Translations under genes and position numbers: made by a program
In this document: piece after piece, positions 26,198 to 35,397 of the stretch
Layout of the letters: each line of letters opens with the position of its first letter
How positions within the stretch are numbered: the first letter of the stretch is position 1
Notes under the pieces: model-generated
What the model saw: only the letters and a program-made list of their open reading frames with translations
Told to the model about the DNA's origin: nothing
Database searches by the model: none
From: Natronorubrum bangense
GTDB taxonomy: Archaea > Halobacteriota > Halobacteria > Halobacteriales > Natrialbaceae
NCBI RefSeq assembly: GCF_004799645.1
Contig: NZ_CP031305.1
Span: forward strand, 2,852,001 to 2,916,000
Reading direction: 5' to 3'
Length of the DNA stretch: 64,000 bases

Positions 26198-27712
26198 ATG
26201 ACGGTTCGTGACCATGTGGCTGCGATCTTCAAATCGCCCGACGAGCTCGATCTCACCTCGGGCGGCATCGCGAAACCCCTGATCTATCTCTCGATTCCGC
26301 TCATCATTACGAACCTGCTGCAGGTCACCTACAACCTCGCGGACACGTTCTGGCTCGGCCAGCACAGCACGACCTCGCTTGCGGCGATCAGCTTCGCGTT
26401 CCCGATGGTGTTTTTCCTCATCGCACTCGCACTCGGGGTGTCGGTCGCCGGCAGCGTCCTCGTCGCCCAGTATACGGGTGCTGGCGAGACGGAAGAGGCA
26501 GAGTACGCCGCCTCACAGACGATCTCGTATACGATCATCACGTCGCTCGTCCTCGGCGCAGTCGGCTACGTGTTCGTCGAAGACGCCATCGCCTTGCTCG
26601 GTGCGTCCGACGACGTTGCGCCACTGGTCGCTGCCTACATGGAGGTCTACTCCATTGGGCTGGTCGCCGTCTTCGGCTTCCTCGTCTTCCTCGCACTCAT
26701 GCGGGGCTACGGCGACACCGTAACGCCAATGGTCGTGATGTTCGGCTCCGTCGTGCTCAACATCGTCCTCGATCCCTTCCTCATCTTCGGGTTCGAGAAT
26801 AACCCGCTGTTTGGCTATCTCGGACTGAACGCTCTCGAGGCCGACCTGTATGCGCTCACCGGCTACACGGGCGCGGGCATCGAAGGCGCTGCCATCGCAA
26901 CTGTCGTCTCAAGAGCGCTGGCGTTCGCCGTCGGCCTCGCGATCCTGTTCCGTGGGACACACGGTGTCCAGATCAGTATCGAGCAGATGAGACCCGACCT
27001 CGAGTACGCCCGGCGACTCGTCGATATCGGGACGCCAGCATCCGTCGAGGGAACGGCGAGAGCGCTGTCGATCAACCTGCTGTTGGTCATCATCGCGATC
27101 TTTCCCGAGACCGTCGTCGCCGCGTTCGGGATCGGGACGCGCGTGTTCTCGGTGATCTTCCTCCCCGCAATCGCCTTCTCACAGGGGATCGAGACGATGA
27201 CGGGCCAGAACATCGGTGCCGGGAACCGTGACCGCGCAGAGCGGACGAATCACTTCGGCGCGAAAGTGCTGCTCGTCACACTCACTGGCCTTGGCATCCT
27301 CGTCTTCCTCGCCGCCGCGCCGATCGTCTCGATCTTTACCACCGACCCCGCAGTCGTCGACGAGGGTGCGCTGTTCCTCCGGTACACCGCACTGACCTTT
27401 GGCTTCATGGGTGTGATGCGGGCCTACAGCGGCGGCTTCCGTGGTGCCGGTAAGACACTCATCGCTGCAGCAATCTCGATACTCACGCTCGGCGTCCTCC
27501 GCTTTCCGCTCGCGTGGGTCGGAGCAGAGTATCTCGGCTCGAACGGTGTCTGGCTCGCGTTCGCCGTCTCGACCGTGATCGGCGGCGCGATTGCCTACGT
27601 CTGGTTTACGTGGGTGGATTGGCTCGGTGGAGGACTCACCGAGGAGAGCATCGCGTCCGGTGTCGAAGACGCCGGCGAGAACGCCAGCGAAAACGTTGGG
27701 AGCGACGACTGA
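26198..27712 (+). CDS. MATE family multidrug/metabolite exporter
   Basis: A 504-residue transporter with twelve hydrophobic helices arranged as two halves, each opening with the family pattern (GGIAKPLIYLSIPLIITNLLQVTYNLADTFWLGQ near the start; the second half near IGTPASVEGTARALSINLLLVIIAIFPETVVAAFGIGTRV). MATE proteins export drugs or metabolites against Na+ or H+. The start ATG at 26198 follows MTVRDHVAAIFKSPDELDLTSGG; a GTG at 26138 would add 20 basic residues and is possible because the predicted promoter is at 26065-26075. Expression is probably controlled by the double dyad upstream. Confidence 0.88.
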   Translation: MTVRDHVAAIFKSPDELDLTSGGIAKPLIYLSIPLIITNLLQVTYNLADTFWLGQHSTTSLAAISFAFPMVFFLIALALGVSVAGSVLVAQYTGAGETEEAEYAASQTISYTIITSLVLGAVGYVFVEDAIALLGASDDVAPLVAAYMEVYSIGLVAVFGFLVFLALMRGYGDTVTPMVVMFGSVVLNIVLDPFLIFGFENNPLFGYLGLNALEADLYALTGYTGAGIEGAAIATVVSRALAFAVGLAILFRGTHGVQISIEQMRPDLEYARRLVDIGTPASVEGTARALSINLLLVIIAIFPETVVAAFGIGTRVFSVIFLPAIAFSQGIETMTGQNIGAGNRDRAERTNHFGAKVLLVTLTGLGILVFLAAAPIVSIFTTDPAVVDEGALFLRYTALTFGFMGVMRAYSGGFRGAGKTLIAAAISILTLGVLRFPLAWVGAEYLGSNGVWLAFAVSTVIGGAIAYVWFTWVDWLGGGLTEESIASGVEDAGENASENVGSDD

Positions 27713-27893
27713 CGCCGTCGACAGTTCTGATCAAATCGTGACATGCACCGGAGTTGACACAGACGTGGTGCTGGGCGGCTCTCGAGCGAGCACCACAGAA
27801 CCGATTCAACTGCGTCCACCAGTGGTGTACGGACTCGTTCCGTGGTCCGGAAAGCCGCAAGCCATTAAGTAGTTAGGCTCGAGAGGACCGGGT

Positions 27894-28886
27894 ATGGTAA
27901 CTTTCCTCTCAGGGGGCACCGGAACGCCGAAGCTACTCGACGGTGCTGCCGCCGCGTTCTCGCCAGAGGAAACCACCGTTATCGCCAACACCGGTGACGA
28001 CATCGAACTCGGCGGGCTGTTCGTCTCGCCGGACGTCGACACGCTGCTCTTTCAGGGCGGTGGGGTGCTCGACCGCGAGACGTGGTGGGGAATCGACGGC
28101 GACACGCATCGAACCAACACGGCGCTTGCTGATATCGCTTCAGCTGCCGGCCTCCCCGAGGGGCCGCAGTATCTCCCCGAGGACAAACAGACCGCCGGGC
28201 GAGAGATTTCGAACTGGCGACGTTTTTCCGGCACAGCAGAGTTCATGACGATCGGAGATCGTGACCGAGCCGTCCACATCACGCGAACGAGCCTGCTCGA
28301 TGAAGGGTTGACGTTGAGCGAGGCGACAGGACGACTCGCCGACGCCTTTGGCCTCGAGGTCGACCTGCTTCCGATGAGCGACGACCCCGTCGCTAGCCTC
28401 ATTCACACCGACGACGGACTGATGCACTTCCAGGAGTACTGGGTCGCCCACCGGGGCGAACCGTCCGTCGAGACCGTCGAGTTCCGGGGCTCTTCACACG
28501 CCGAACCCGCACCGGGCGTGCTCGATGCCCTCGAGGACACGGTCGTCGTCGGTCCATCGAACCCCGTCACGAGCATCGGCCCAATGTTGACGCTGCCGGG
28601 TGTCCCCGACACGCTCAGCCAGTCGACGGTCGTCGCTGTTTCGCCGTTTCTCGGCGACGATGCCTTCTCCGGCCCCGCCGGCGACCTCATGGCGGCGGTC
28701 AACGCGACACCGAACACCGCGGGGCTCGCGACCGCGTATCCGTTTGCCGACGCGTTCGTCATCGATGAGGACGACGACACTGCGTTCGATCAGCCAACGA
28801 TCCAGACGGACATCCGCATCGACTCGCCCGAGGACGCCGCACGGGTCTCACGGGCGGTTAAGGACGCGATCGACCTCGTCGACTGA
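27894..28886 (+). CDS. cofD: 2-phospho-L-lactate transferase (coenzyme F420 synthesis)
   Basis: A 330-residue CofD. It starts with the nucleotide-binding [17 protein letters not shown], then [21 protein letters not shown], and has the acidic phosphate-binding [17 protein letters not shown] later, all typical. CofD transfers the activated phospholactate (or phosphoenolpyruvate-derived) group to Fo to make F420-0. ATTAAGT at 27864-27870 is a TATA box at the right distance for leaderless transcription. It is the first gene of a run with the dihydrouridine synthase, citG-like and DUF447 genes, all in the same direction. Confidence 0.93.
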   Translation: MVTFLSGGTGTPKLLDGAAAAFSPEETTVIANTGDDIELGGLFVSPDVDTLLFQGGGVLDRETWWGIDGDTHRTNTALADIASAAGLPEGPQYLPEDKQTAGREISNWRRFSGTAEFMTIGDRDRAVHITRTSLLDEGLTLSEATGRLADAFGLEVDLLPMSDDPVASLIHTDDGLMHFQEYWVAHRGEPSVETVEFRGSSHAEPAPGVLDALEDTVVVGPSNPVTSIGPMLTLPGVPDTLSQSTVVAVSPFLGDDAFSGPAGDLMAAVNATPNTAGLATAYPFADAFVIDEDDDTAFDQPTIQTDIRIDSPEDAARVSRAVKDAIDLVD

Positions 28887-28889
28887 CCG

Positions 28890-29642
28890 ATGTTCAGTCC
28901 ACCGCTCGCACTCGCGAGTCTCAGCGGCGAAGCTGACGCCGACTGGGCCCGCACTGGAAGCGAGTACGCAGGCGCTGCATTCCTCGGCGGCATCGCCCTC
29001 GACGATGACTCTCGAGCCGCTGCTCGCGCCCTCGTCGCCCGCGACCGAAGCGAGTTCCTGCCCGACGATCCGCTCGCCTTCATCGATCGTGAACTCGCCG
29101 CCCTCGAGGATGTGCCCATCCAGCCGGCGTTCAACGTCCGGAGCGCGACGCCCGACCCAATCCCCGACGCGGCGCGGGTCTGTCGAGATCGGGACGCGTT
29201 GCTCGAACTCAACGCCCACTGCCGACAGGACGAGCTGTGTGCCGTCGGCTGCGGCGAGACGCTGCTTCGAGATTCCGAGCGACTCTGTGACTACGTCGAG
29301 CGGGCGGCCGAAACCGGCGCAACCGTCGGCGTGAAGGTCCGCACGGAGGTCCCTGGCGTCGATCTGCCGGCGCTTGCACAAGGGCTCGAGGCCGCGGGCG
29401 CTGCGTTCGTCCACATCGACGCGATGGACAGCGAGTCGGTCGTCGGCGATGTCGTCGACGCGACGGATCTGTTCGTCATCGCCAACAACGGTGTCCGTGA
29501 CACCGAGACCATCCGGGAGTACGCCGAGTACGGCGCTGACGCAGTCAGCGTCGGTCGCCCCAGCGACAATCCGGACGTCTTGGCGCGCGTGCTCGCAGCC
29601 GTCGAAAAACAGTTCAGCCTCGAGTCGACACCGAGTCGGTAA
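28890..29642 (+). CDS. tRNA-dihydrouridine synthase family protein
   Basis: A 250-residue TIM-barrel flavoprotein of the DUS family (short archaeal type). Visible are IQPAFNVRSATPDPI, the catalytic cysteine pair region ELNAHCRQDELCAVGCGETLLRD, VGVKVRTEVPGVDLPALAQGLEAAGAAFVHIDAMD, and the phosphate-binding IANNGVRDTETI and GADAVSVGRP. Bona fide DUS reduces uridine in tRNA D-loops. It starts three bases after the cofD stop and is surely co-transcribed with it. Whether it modifies tRNA or has been recruited to another step is open. Confidence 0.8.
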   Translation: MFSPPLALASLSGEADADWARTGSEYAGAAFLGGIALDDDSRAAARALVARDRSEFLPDDPLAFIDRELAALEDVPIQPAFNVRSATPDPIPDAARVCRDRDALLELNAHCRQDELCAVGCGETLLRDSERLCDYVERAAETGATVGVKVRTEVPGVDLPALAQGLEAAGAAFVHIDAMDSESVVGDVVDATDLFVIANNGVRDTETIREYAEYGADAVSVGRPSDNPDVLARVLAAVEKQFSLESTPSR

Positions 29643-29705
29643 CGGCCAGCCCGAGAGAATCACCGAAAGGACAGTCCTTACATCACGCATCTCGTAGCGA
29701 ATGCC

Positions 29706-30557
29706 ATGCGAACGCCGGCGCAAAACGCGGAACTGGCACTCTTACTCGAGGTTGCAGGCACGCCCAAACCGGGTAACGTCGACCGCCACCGTGATCTCGA
29801 GGAGCTGCGATTCGAACACTTTCTCGCGGGAACAGTCGGTGCCCGTGGCGGCCTCGAGCTGGCCGAAAACGGCAGCGCGATCGGCCCAGCGTTCGAACGC
29901 GCGATCGAGGGGATGGCCGCACAGGGTGGGGGCAACACTCAGTTTGGGGCGCTGCTGTTGCTCGTCCCGTTGGTTCGGGCCGCCCGCGATGAGTGCTCAC
30001 AGCCGATCGTCGAAGCCGTCTGCGAGGAGACGACCGTCGCCGACGCGGCCGGTTTCTACCGCGCGTTCGACCACGTCGACGTCTTCGTCAGCGAGCCACC
30101 CACGGATATGGAGCCGCTCGACGTGCGCCGCGGCAGCGACGCGATTTCCGCACTCGAGGATCGGGGCCTGACGCTGTTCGACATCATGGGCCACAGCGTG
30201 CCGGGCGACGACGTCGCTCGGGAGTGGCTAACCGGGTTCGAACGGTCGTTTACCGCCGCCGAACGCCTCGCCGACGCCGACGGGCCGCTGACGAACCGCG
30301 CCGCGAACGTCTTTCTCACCTTGCTCGCCGACCGACACGACACGCTCGTCGCGAACCGACACAGTGAGGCCGTCGCACAGGAGGTGACCGAACGCGCGGG
30401 TGAGCTGGTCGAACGGGATGCGCTCGAGACCGATCGGGACGCCGTCGAGGCCTTCGCTGACGAACTCGTCGAGCGCGGTGTCAATCCGGGAACGACGGCG
30501 GATATCACGGCAGCCGGACTGTTCATCGCCCTCGAGCACGAGGCGATCACCGTATGA
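29706..30557 (+). CDS. triphosphoribosyl-dephospho-CoA synthase-like protein (CitG family)
   Basis: A 283-residue protein of the CitG/MdcB family. Recognisable elements are LLLEVAGTPKPGNVDRHRD (residues about 13-31), the central GGGNTQFGALLLLVPLVRAA, and a helical C terminus. CitG makes the prosthetic-group precursor of citrate lyase. No citrate lyase genes are near, and archaeal homologues are found without them, so the true substrate is unknown. The last four bases overlap the DUF447 start, so the two are translationally coupled. Confidence 0.8.
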   Translation: MRTPAQNAELALLLEVAGTPKPGNVDRHRDLEELRFEHFLAGTVGARGGLELAENGSAIGPAFERAIEGMAAQGGGNTQFGALLLLVPLVRAARDECSQPIVEAVCEETTVADAAGFYRAFDHVDVFVSEPPTDMEPLDVRRGSDAISALEDRGLTLFDIMGHSVPGDDVAREWLTGFERSFTAAERLADADGPLTNRAANVFLTLLADRHDTLVANRHSEAVAQEVTERAGELVERDALETDRDAVEAFADELVERGVNPGTTADITAAGLFIALEHEAITV

Positions 30558-31168
30558 GCGGCAAACGTGGTCGCGACGAGAGGGATGAGGCCGAACCCGC
30601 AAACTGGCCCGTCTCGCTGTCGGGTGTCACCGAGTCCATCGTGACGACACTCGGCCCAAACGGGCTGTGGAACGCCGCGCCGCTGGGACTGTTTGCCGAC
30701 GACGGCGATAGCCCGATTACCGCGCGAACGTGGGGTAAGACCCGTACTCGAGGAAACTTCCACCGCCAGGGCGAGGGCTACGTTCAGTTCGTCGACGACC
30801 CCGTCGTTTTCGCCGACGCCGCGCTCTCGATCGTCGAAGACGAGGAGCCGATCCACAAGTCCGCGAACGCGTGGACTCGAGTCACTGTCGAGTCGGTCGA
30901 GTCAGGCACCGACGACGGAACTGACTGGGAACGGTGGGCGCTCCGCCCCGTCGACTCCGAAATCCGGTCCGAGTGCGTGCCGACGATCGACCGCGGCTTT
31001 GGCGCCGTCATCGAGGCCACCGTCGCCGCCTCGCGACTCGGCGTTGCAGGGTACGACGAGCAAGCGCTTCGCGACCGACTCGAGTACTGTGCGTCGGTCG
31101 TCGACCGCGCCGGCAGTCCACGCGAGCGCGAGGCACTCGAGCGCGTGCGCGAACACTCGTCTTGGTGA
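30554..31168 (+). CDS. DUF447 family protein (flavin-reductase-like fold)
   Basis: A 204-residue protein with the DUF447 pattern: WPVSLSGVTESIVTTLGPNGLWNAAPLGLFADDGDSPITARTWGKTRTRGNFHRQGEGYVQFVDDPVVFADAALSI. This resembles a split-barrel FMN-binding fold. The C-terminal part has VPTIDRGFGAVIEATVAASRLGVAGYDEQALRDRLEYCASVVDRAG. It starts within the last codons of the CitG-like gene (ATGA overlap) and is likely to work with it. The family has no established reaction. The short N-terminal region up to about residue 15 looks disordered. Confidence 0.82.
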   Translation: MSGKRGRDERDEAEPANWPVSLSGVTESIVTTLGPNGLWNAAPLGLFADDGDSPITARTWGKTRTRGNFHRQGEGYVQFVDDPVVFADAALSIVEDEEPIHKSANAWTRVTVESVESGTDDGTDWERWALRPVDSEIRSECVPTIDRGFGAVIEATVAASRLGVAGYDEQALRDRLEYCASVVDRAGSPREREALERVREHSSW

Positions 31169-31248
31169 ACCAGAAATCGAGAGCCGCAGTCCCCGTCCTC
31201 GGCCACGTCCGCAGGTTTATGGCGAAAGCCGCAGCCAAGCGAGGGCAC

Positions 31249-32232
31249 ATGGTACTTCACTTCAGACAAGCGACACGCGTCTACGGAAAGACGCTCCCGT
31301 TCGTCCTGCTCAGGATCGGCACCGGCTTGCTGCTTGGTGTCGTTTCCGTGCTCTACTTCGGAGCCATCCTCTGGGTCGGGCACAGACTGCTCGAGGCAGG
31401 AACGATCTCCGGTTGGATCGCAGCGATCGGATTAGTCATCGCGATCGGGCTGTTCGTCTGGGGCTGGCGGCTGTTCAGCCGGTACGTGCTGTATCTGGTC
31501 AAAGCGGGCCACATCGCTGTCATCGCACACATCGTCGACACTGGAGAGGTCCCCACGAACCAACTCCAGTATGGCAAATCCCAGGTGGCCGATCGGTTTG
31601 CCGAGGCAAGTGCGCTGTTCGCCGTCGATCAGGTCGTCAAAGCCGTCGTCAAGCAGTTCAATAGCGGGGTTGTTTCGTTCTCGAGGCTGTTCAGCGCCGT
31701 CCCGAGCCTGAAAAAGCTGATTCGACTCGTCGGCAAAGCGATCGCAATCGCAGCCAGCTACATCGACGAGGCGATCATCGCCCACATGTTCATCACCGAC
31801 GACGACAACCCGTGGCGTTCGGCTCGAGATGGTGTCGTCCTCTACGGAAAAACCTGGAAGCCAGTGCTTGGCGCGACCATGCTGATCGTGCTCGGCCTGT
31901 ACGCCGCTGCATTCGTCGTTTTGTTGGCGTTGACGCCGATTGCGAGTGTTCTCAGCGGTCTTTCGGCGACGGTCGAAGTTGCCGGCTGGATCGTCGTTGG
32001 CGGCGTGTTTCTCACCGTCTACACCGGCCTCCTCAAGCCGTGGGTCAAGACTGTCGTGATCACCACGTTCCTCGTGGAATCGCGAGACAAGACACCCGAC
32101 AGTGAGACGAGCGAACAGATCGCCGCACGATCAGATCGATTCCAGGAACTCGTCGAGAAGGCCGACGGCGAGACGCCAGTCGACCAGCCCCACCAACCGA
32201 GCGAGCGCTCCGCACTCCAAAACAGTCTCTGA
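31249..32232 (+). CDS. haloarchaeal multi-pass membrane protein, unknown function
   Basis: A 327-residue membrane protein. Hydrophobic helices are visible at about 14-36 (LPFVLLRIGTGLLLGVVSVLYFGA), 46-66, and two near 205-225 and 235-260, with a long amphipathic middle part (FAVDQVVKAVVKQFNSGVVSFSRLFSAVPSLKKLIRLVGKAI). The Arg/Lys-rich centre could lie along the membrane. No known family is recognised. TTTATGG at 31216-31222 stands 27-33 bases upstream of the ATG as a TATA box, so the ATG at 31219 is not used. Confidence 0.72.
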   Translation: MVLHFRQATRVYGKTLPFVLLRIGTGLLLGVVSVLYFGAILWVGHRLLEAGTISGWIAAIGLVIAIGLFVWGWRLFSRYVLYLVKAGHIAVIAHIVDTGEVPTNQLQYGKSQVADRFAEASALFAVDQVVKAVVKQFNSGVVSFSRLFSAVPSLKKLIRLVGKAIAIAASYIDEAIIAHMFITDDDNPWRSARDGVVLYGKTWKPVLGATMLIVLGLYAAAFVVLLALTPIASVLSGLSATVEVAGWIVVGGVFLTVYTGLLKPWVKTVVITTFLVESRDKTPDSETSEQIAARSDRFQELVEKADGETPVDQPHQPSERSALQNSL

Positions 32233-32323
32233 CCGACACGCCACGGGGTCGGACGGCCCCTAATCGGACCGTCCGCAGCGCCGAAGAGAAGGCATTAAAA
32301 GCCTCTGGACGGAACCACACTGT

Positions 32324-32515
32324 ATGGCAATCAAACCGGCCTACGTCAAGAAGACCGGGAACCTCCTGCTGGAACGGTACCCGGACGCGTTTACGACCGA
32401 TTTCGAACAGAACAAAGACAGCGTCACGAAGCTCACCACCGTTGAGTCCAAGGGCGTCCGCAACCGCATCGCGGGCTACGTCACCCACAAGAAGAGCGCT
32501 CAGGTACCTGCGTAA
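32324..32515 (+). CDS. rps17e: 30S ribosomal protein eS17
   Basis: A 63-residue eS17, typical in length for archaea, with the opening MAIKPAYVKKTGNLLLERYPDAFTTDFEQNKDSV and ending KGVRNRIAGYVTHKKSAQVPA. It binds the small subunit near 16S rRNA. ATTAAAAG at 32294-32301 is a TATA box placed 23-30 bases upstream, giving a leaderless mRNA. Confidence 0.95.
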   Translation: MAIKPAYVKKTGNLLLERYPDAFTTDFEQNKDSVTKLTTVESKGVRNRIAGYVTHKKSAQVPA

Positions 32516-32618
32516 GCACCTTTTCTGCCTCGAGTTCAATCGCCGTGAGCCGCCGGCTTTGGGGCTCTCGAGCCTGTATTAAAAAGGAACAGCCAGCGGT
32601 ATCGAAGGTTTCGAGTCG

Positions 32619-32870
32619 TTAGTGGTCGAAGCCGGGTTCCATATAGAACGCGGCGACGAGCGCGACGATTCCGAGGAATCCCGCAAGCAGGAGACCGGCC
32701 GATCCGGAGAGAATATTCAACTCCGTCCCGACGAACGTCGACTCCTGATATCCCATCCAGCCGATGACGACTGCAGTGAGGAAACTACACACCGAAAGCG
32801 CTGCAGCACCGGTCTGAAATCGGCTCTCGAACGGACCGACACCACTCGAGGTTGCTGTCGAGTTCGTCAT
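32619..32870 (-). CDS. small two-helix membrane protein
   Basis: An 83-residue protein with a Ser/Thr-rich N terminus and two hydrophobic segments (about 20-42, GAAALSVCSFLTAVVIGWMGY; and about 53-76, LSGSAGLLLAGFLGIVALVAAFYM), ending EPGFDH. No known family is recognised. It is antiparallel to eS17 and divergent from asd. Confidence 0.65.
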   Translation of the reverse strand: MTNSTATSSGVGPFESRFQTGAAALSVCSFLTAVVIGWMGYQESTFVGTELNILSGSAGLLLAGFLGIVALVAAFYMEPGFDH

Positions 32871-33166
32871 CGGGACACCTCCATATTCGACTGAGATCGA
32901 ACCTGTTGTGCGTACATCGACCGATAGATTTCACTCCGTTTTCTTAACCGCTTCTATACTGTCGGCTGGACTGTGCCACAGCGTTCCAACCAGCCGAGTT
33001 ATCAAGACGGATGGGTGACTGCCGACAGGCTATCACGCAGCCGATAGCTAACGCGAGATACACCACGCTGAAGAGGGTTCTCGCCTCTAACAGAGGGGGA
33101 TGGACAGACGGTGACGAGCGACGGAAACCCAAACGGTTTTGCAGTCGCAACTCCGACTCCCGGAAA

Positions 33167-34201
33167 ATGGCAGTACGAGTTGGCGTTCTCGGTGCGACCG
33201 GTGCCGTTGGACAGCGACTGATTCAACTTCTCGACCCCCACCCGGAGTTCGAGATTGCAGCATTGACCGCAAGCGAGTCGAGTGCCGGCAAGACCTACCG
33301 GCAGGCCGCCAAATGGCGCGCCAACAGCCCGATTCCGGACGACGTCGCGTCGATGACCGTCTCCGCAACCGACCCCGACGAGGTCCCCAGCGACGTCGAC
33401 TTGCTGTTCTCGTCGCTCCCCTCGAGCGTCGGCGAGACCGTCGAGCCGGGCTTCTGTGAAGCCGGCTACGTCGTCTCCTCGAACTCCTCGAACGGCCGAA
33501 TGGACGACGACATTCCACTCGTCATCCCAGAGGTCAACGCAGACCACATCGACCTGCTCGAGGTCCAGCGCGACGAGCGCGGCTGGGACGGCGCAATGGT
33601 CAAAAACCCCAACTGCTCGACGATTACGTTCGTGCCGACGCTTGCCGCGCTCGAGGAGTATGGCTTAGAGACCGTTCACGTTGCAACCCTGCAGGCCGTT
33701 TCAGGAGCCGGCTACGACGGCGTTACCTCGATGGAGATTATCGACAACGCCATCCCGCACATCGGCAGCGAGGAGGACAAACTCGAGACCGAATCGAAGA
33801 AGCTGCTCGGCAGCTTCGACGGCGCAGAACTGACGCTCAACGACGTCGAGGTCGGTGCATCCTGTAACCGCATCCCAACGATCGACGGCCACCTCGAGAA
33901 CGTCTTCGTCGAAACCGCGGAGGAACTCTCCCCAGCAGAGGCAGCCGAAGCCATGCGCGAGTACCCATCGGCCGACCTGCACTCCTCGCCTGACCAGCTG
34001 ATCGAGGTCTTCGAGGATCCCGAGCGACCACAGCCACGCCTCGACCGCACCCTCGGCAACGGGATGTCGATCTCCGCCGGCGGTATCCGCGAATCAACCT
34101 TTGGCCTGCAGTACAACTGTCTCGCCCACAACACGATGCGTGGCGCAGCCGGCGCCAGCGTGCTCAACGGCGAACTGCTGCTCGAGAACGGCTACCTGTA
34201 A
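33167..34201 (+). CDS. asd: aspartate-semialdehyde dehydrogenase
   Basis: A 344-residue NADP-dependent dehydrogenase that reduces aspartyl phosphate to aspartate semialdehyde for threonine, methionine and lysine synthesis. The dinucleotide-binding GATGAVGQRLIQLL is at the N terminus, the catalytic Cys is Cys150 in KNPNCSTI, and the substrate/catalytic ASCNRIPTIDGHLENV (about 228-243) follows. The start is the ATG immediately before MAVRVGVLGA; a longer in-frame extension upstream has no homology. Monocistronic. Confidence 0.94.
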   Translation: MAVRVGVLGATGAVGQRLIQLLDPHPEFEIAALTASESSAGKTYRQAAKWRANSPIPDDVASMTVSATDPDEVPSDVDLLFSSLPSSVGETVEPGFCEAGYVVSSNSSNGRMDDDIPLVIPEVNADHIDLLEVQRDERGWDGAMVKNPNCSTITFVPTLAALEEYGLETVHVATLQAVSGAGYDGVTSMEIIDNAIPHIGSEEDKLETESKKLLGSFDGAELTLNDVEVGASCNRIPTIDGHLENVFVETAEELSPAEAAEAMREYPSADLHSSPDQLIEVFEDPERPQPRLDRTLGNGMSISAGGIRESTFGLQYNCLAHNTMRGAAGASVLNGELLLENGYL

Positions 34202-34371
34202 CCCGGCCTCGAGAGACGCGTTTTCGTTCCGAGCCAAACAGTACCCTCACAGCGACAGCTGTCACACGATGGCATCGGCGTGAACTCAGCGACGACGACA
34301 CTCACCGAAATCGATCCAACGCACGTTGGCAGCGTATACAACCGTGTTCGCTTTCAACAACAGGTATGCTT

Positions 34372-34764
34372 ATGCTCCCCGTCATCTCCGACCCCGAATC
34401 GCTGACGACGCCATCTTCGACAGATTCTGCTGCCCAGACGGATACGGCGTTCGACCTACTCACCGACCAGCGTCGCCGAGCCGTGCTTCGATATCTGAAC
34501 GACAACGAGGACCCCGTTTCACTGTCCGATCTCGCCGATCACGTTGCACTCGAGGAACGAGACCGAACAAGCGGCACGATCGCCGCCACCGGTGACGCGT
34601 TGTTGGGAACACGCCGGCGCATCGAACTCTCCCTTCGTCACGTCCACCTCCCAAAACTGGCGGCAGCTGATGCGGTTACCTTCGATACCGATGCGAACAC
34701 CGTCTCGCTGTGTGAGACTGGCACTGCGTTGCTCGCGCAGTTCGACCATCTCAGGCGCGACTGA
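34372..34764 (+). CDS. winged-helix DNA-binding protein, DUF7344-like
   Basis: A 130-residue protein of the haloarchaeal DUF7344 type. A helix-turn-helix spans about 23-60 (FDLLTDQRRRAVLRYLNDNEDPVSLSDLADHVALEE), followed by RRIELSLRHVHLPKLAAADAVTFDTDANTVSL, the wing and dimer part. These are small DNA-binding proteins with no known regulon. Starting at the second ATG, MLPVISDP, avoids a short leader. It could regulate a neighbour, but no site is visible. Confidence 0.75.
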   Translation: MLPVISDPESLTTPSSTDSAAQTDTAFDLLTDQRRRAVLRYLNDNEDPVSLSDLADHVALEERDRTSGTIAATGDALLGTRRRIELSLRHVHLPKLAAADAVTFDTDANTVSLCETGTALLAQFDHLRRD

Positions 34765-34817
34765 GCGAGCGACACGTCGACACGGTGGGCCGTGGCCCTG
34801 ATGTGCCTGTCCTCGCC

Positions 34818-35249
34818 TCAAGAGTCATCCTGTGGCAGAGCGACAACCGGAATAGATGCCTCTTTCACCAGGCGTCGCGCGACATCACCAGTGAGAAGTT
34901 CCGCGAGTCGGTTCCCTTCTCGAGGGGTAAAGACGACGGCGTCAGCGTTACGATCCTCGGCTTCGTCGAAGATCCGCTCGACGACATCGGTTCCGTAGAG
35001 AACCGCGGTCTCGACCGTTGCATCCGTCGACTCGAGTATCCGATCGGTGCGCTCAAAGATGTCGTCGGCGTGCTCCTCCCGTTGCGATACCGATGCTTTG
35101 TCGATGCCACCCCCCGCTTTCTCAATGACGTTGACGATGACAACCGAGCTGGTCGGTGTGAGATGCGAAGCGAGGGCTGCGGCTGTCCGTTCACCGTCGT
35201 CCGGATCCGCCGCGGGAACGATCACTGTTCCATCGAACGCGAGGCTCAT
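34818..35249 (-). CDS. universal stress protein family protein
   Basis: A 143-residue UspA-domain protein: MSLAFDGTVIVPAADPDDGERTAAALAS at the start, ILESTDATVETAVLYGTDVVERIFDEAEDRNADAVVFTPREGNRLAELLTGDVARRLVKEASIPVVALPQ at the end. The expected ATP-binding G-x2-G-x9-G-(S/T) loop is weakened (TPREGNRLAELLTGDVA), so nucleotide binding is doubtful. Start placed at MSLAFDG. One of three stress proteins in the window, convergent with the winged-helix gene. Confidence 0.82.
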   Translation of the reverse strand: MSLAFDGTVIVPAADPDDGERTAAALASHLTPTSSVVIVNVIEKAGGGIDKASVSQREEHADDIFERTDRILESTDATVETAVLYGTDVVERIFDEAEDRNADAVVFTPREGNRLAELLTGDVARRLVKEASIPVVALPQDDS

Positions 35250-35397
35250 TGTCGCCTCTCCACTCGAGACGTCGTCCAGTCGCATACACGCCGCAGAACA
35301 AGACCGAGCAATGGGGAGTGTTCCATACTCGAAGTTCGGACCGGCCGGTCAAAAAGCTGCAGTCTCTGCAACTGGACCCACACCGGTCGATGACGGT

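Noticed and set aside
30934..31248. Plus-strand extension before the membrane protein gene at 31249
   Set aside because: It overlaps DUF447 in another frame and would place the TATA box inside the coding region.
34235..34310. Possible further copy of the 83-bp repeat after asd (ACAGCTGTCACACGATGG)
   Set aside because: Only the short ACAGCTGTC core matches; both ends are missing.
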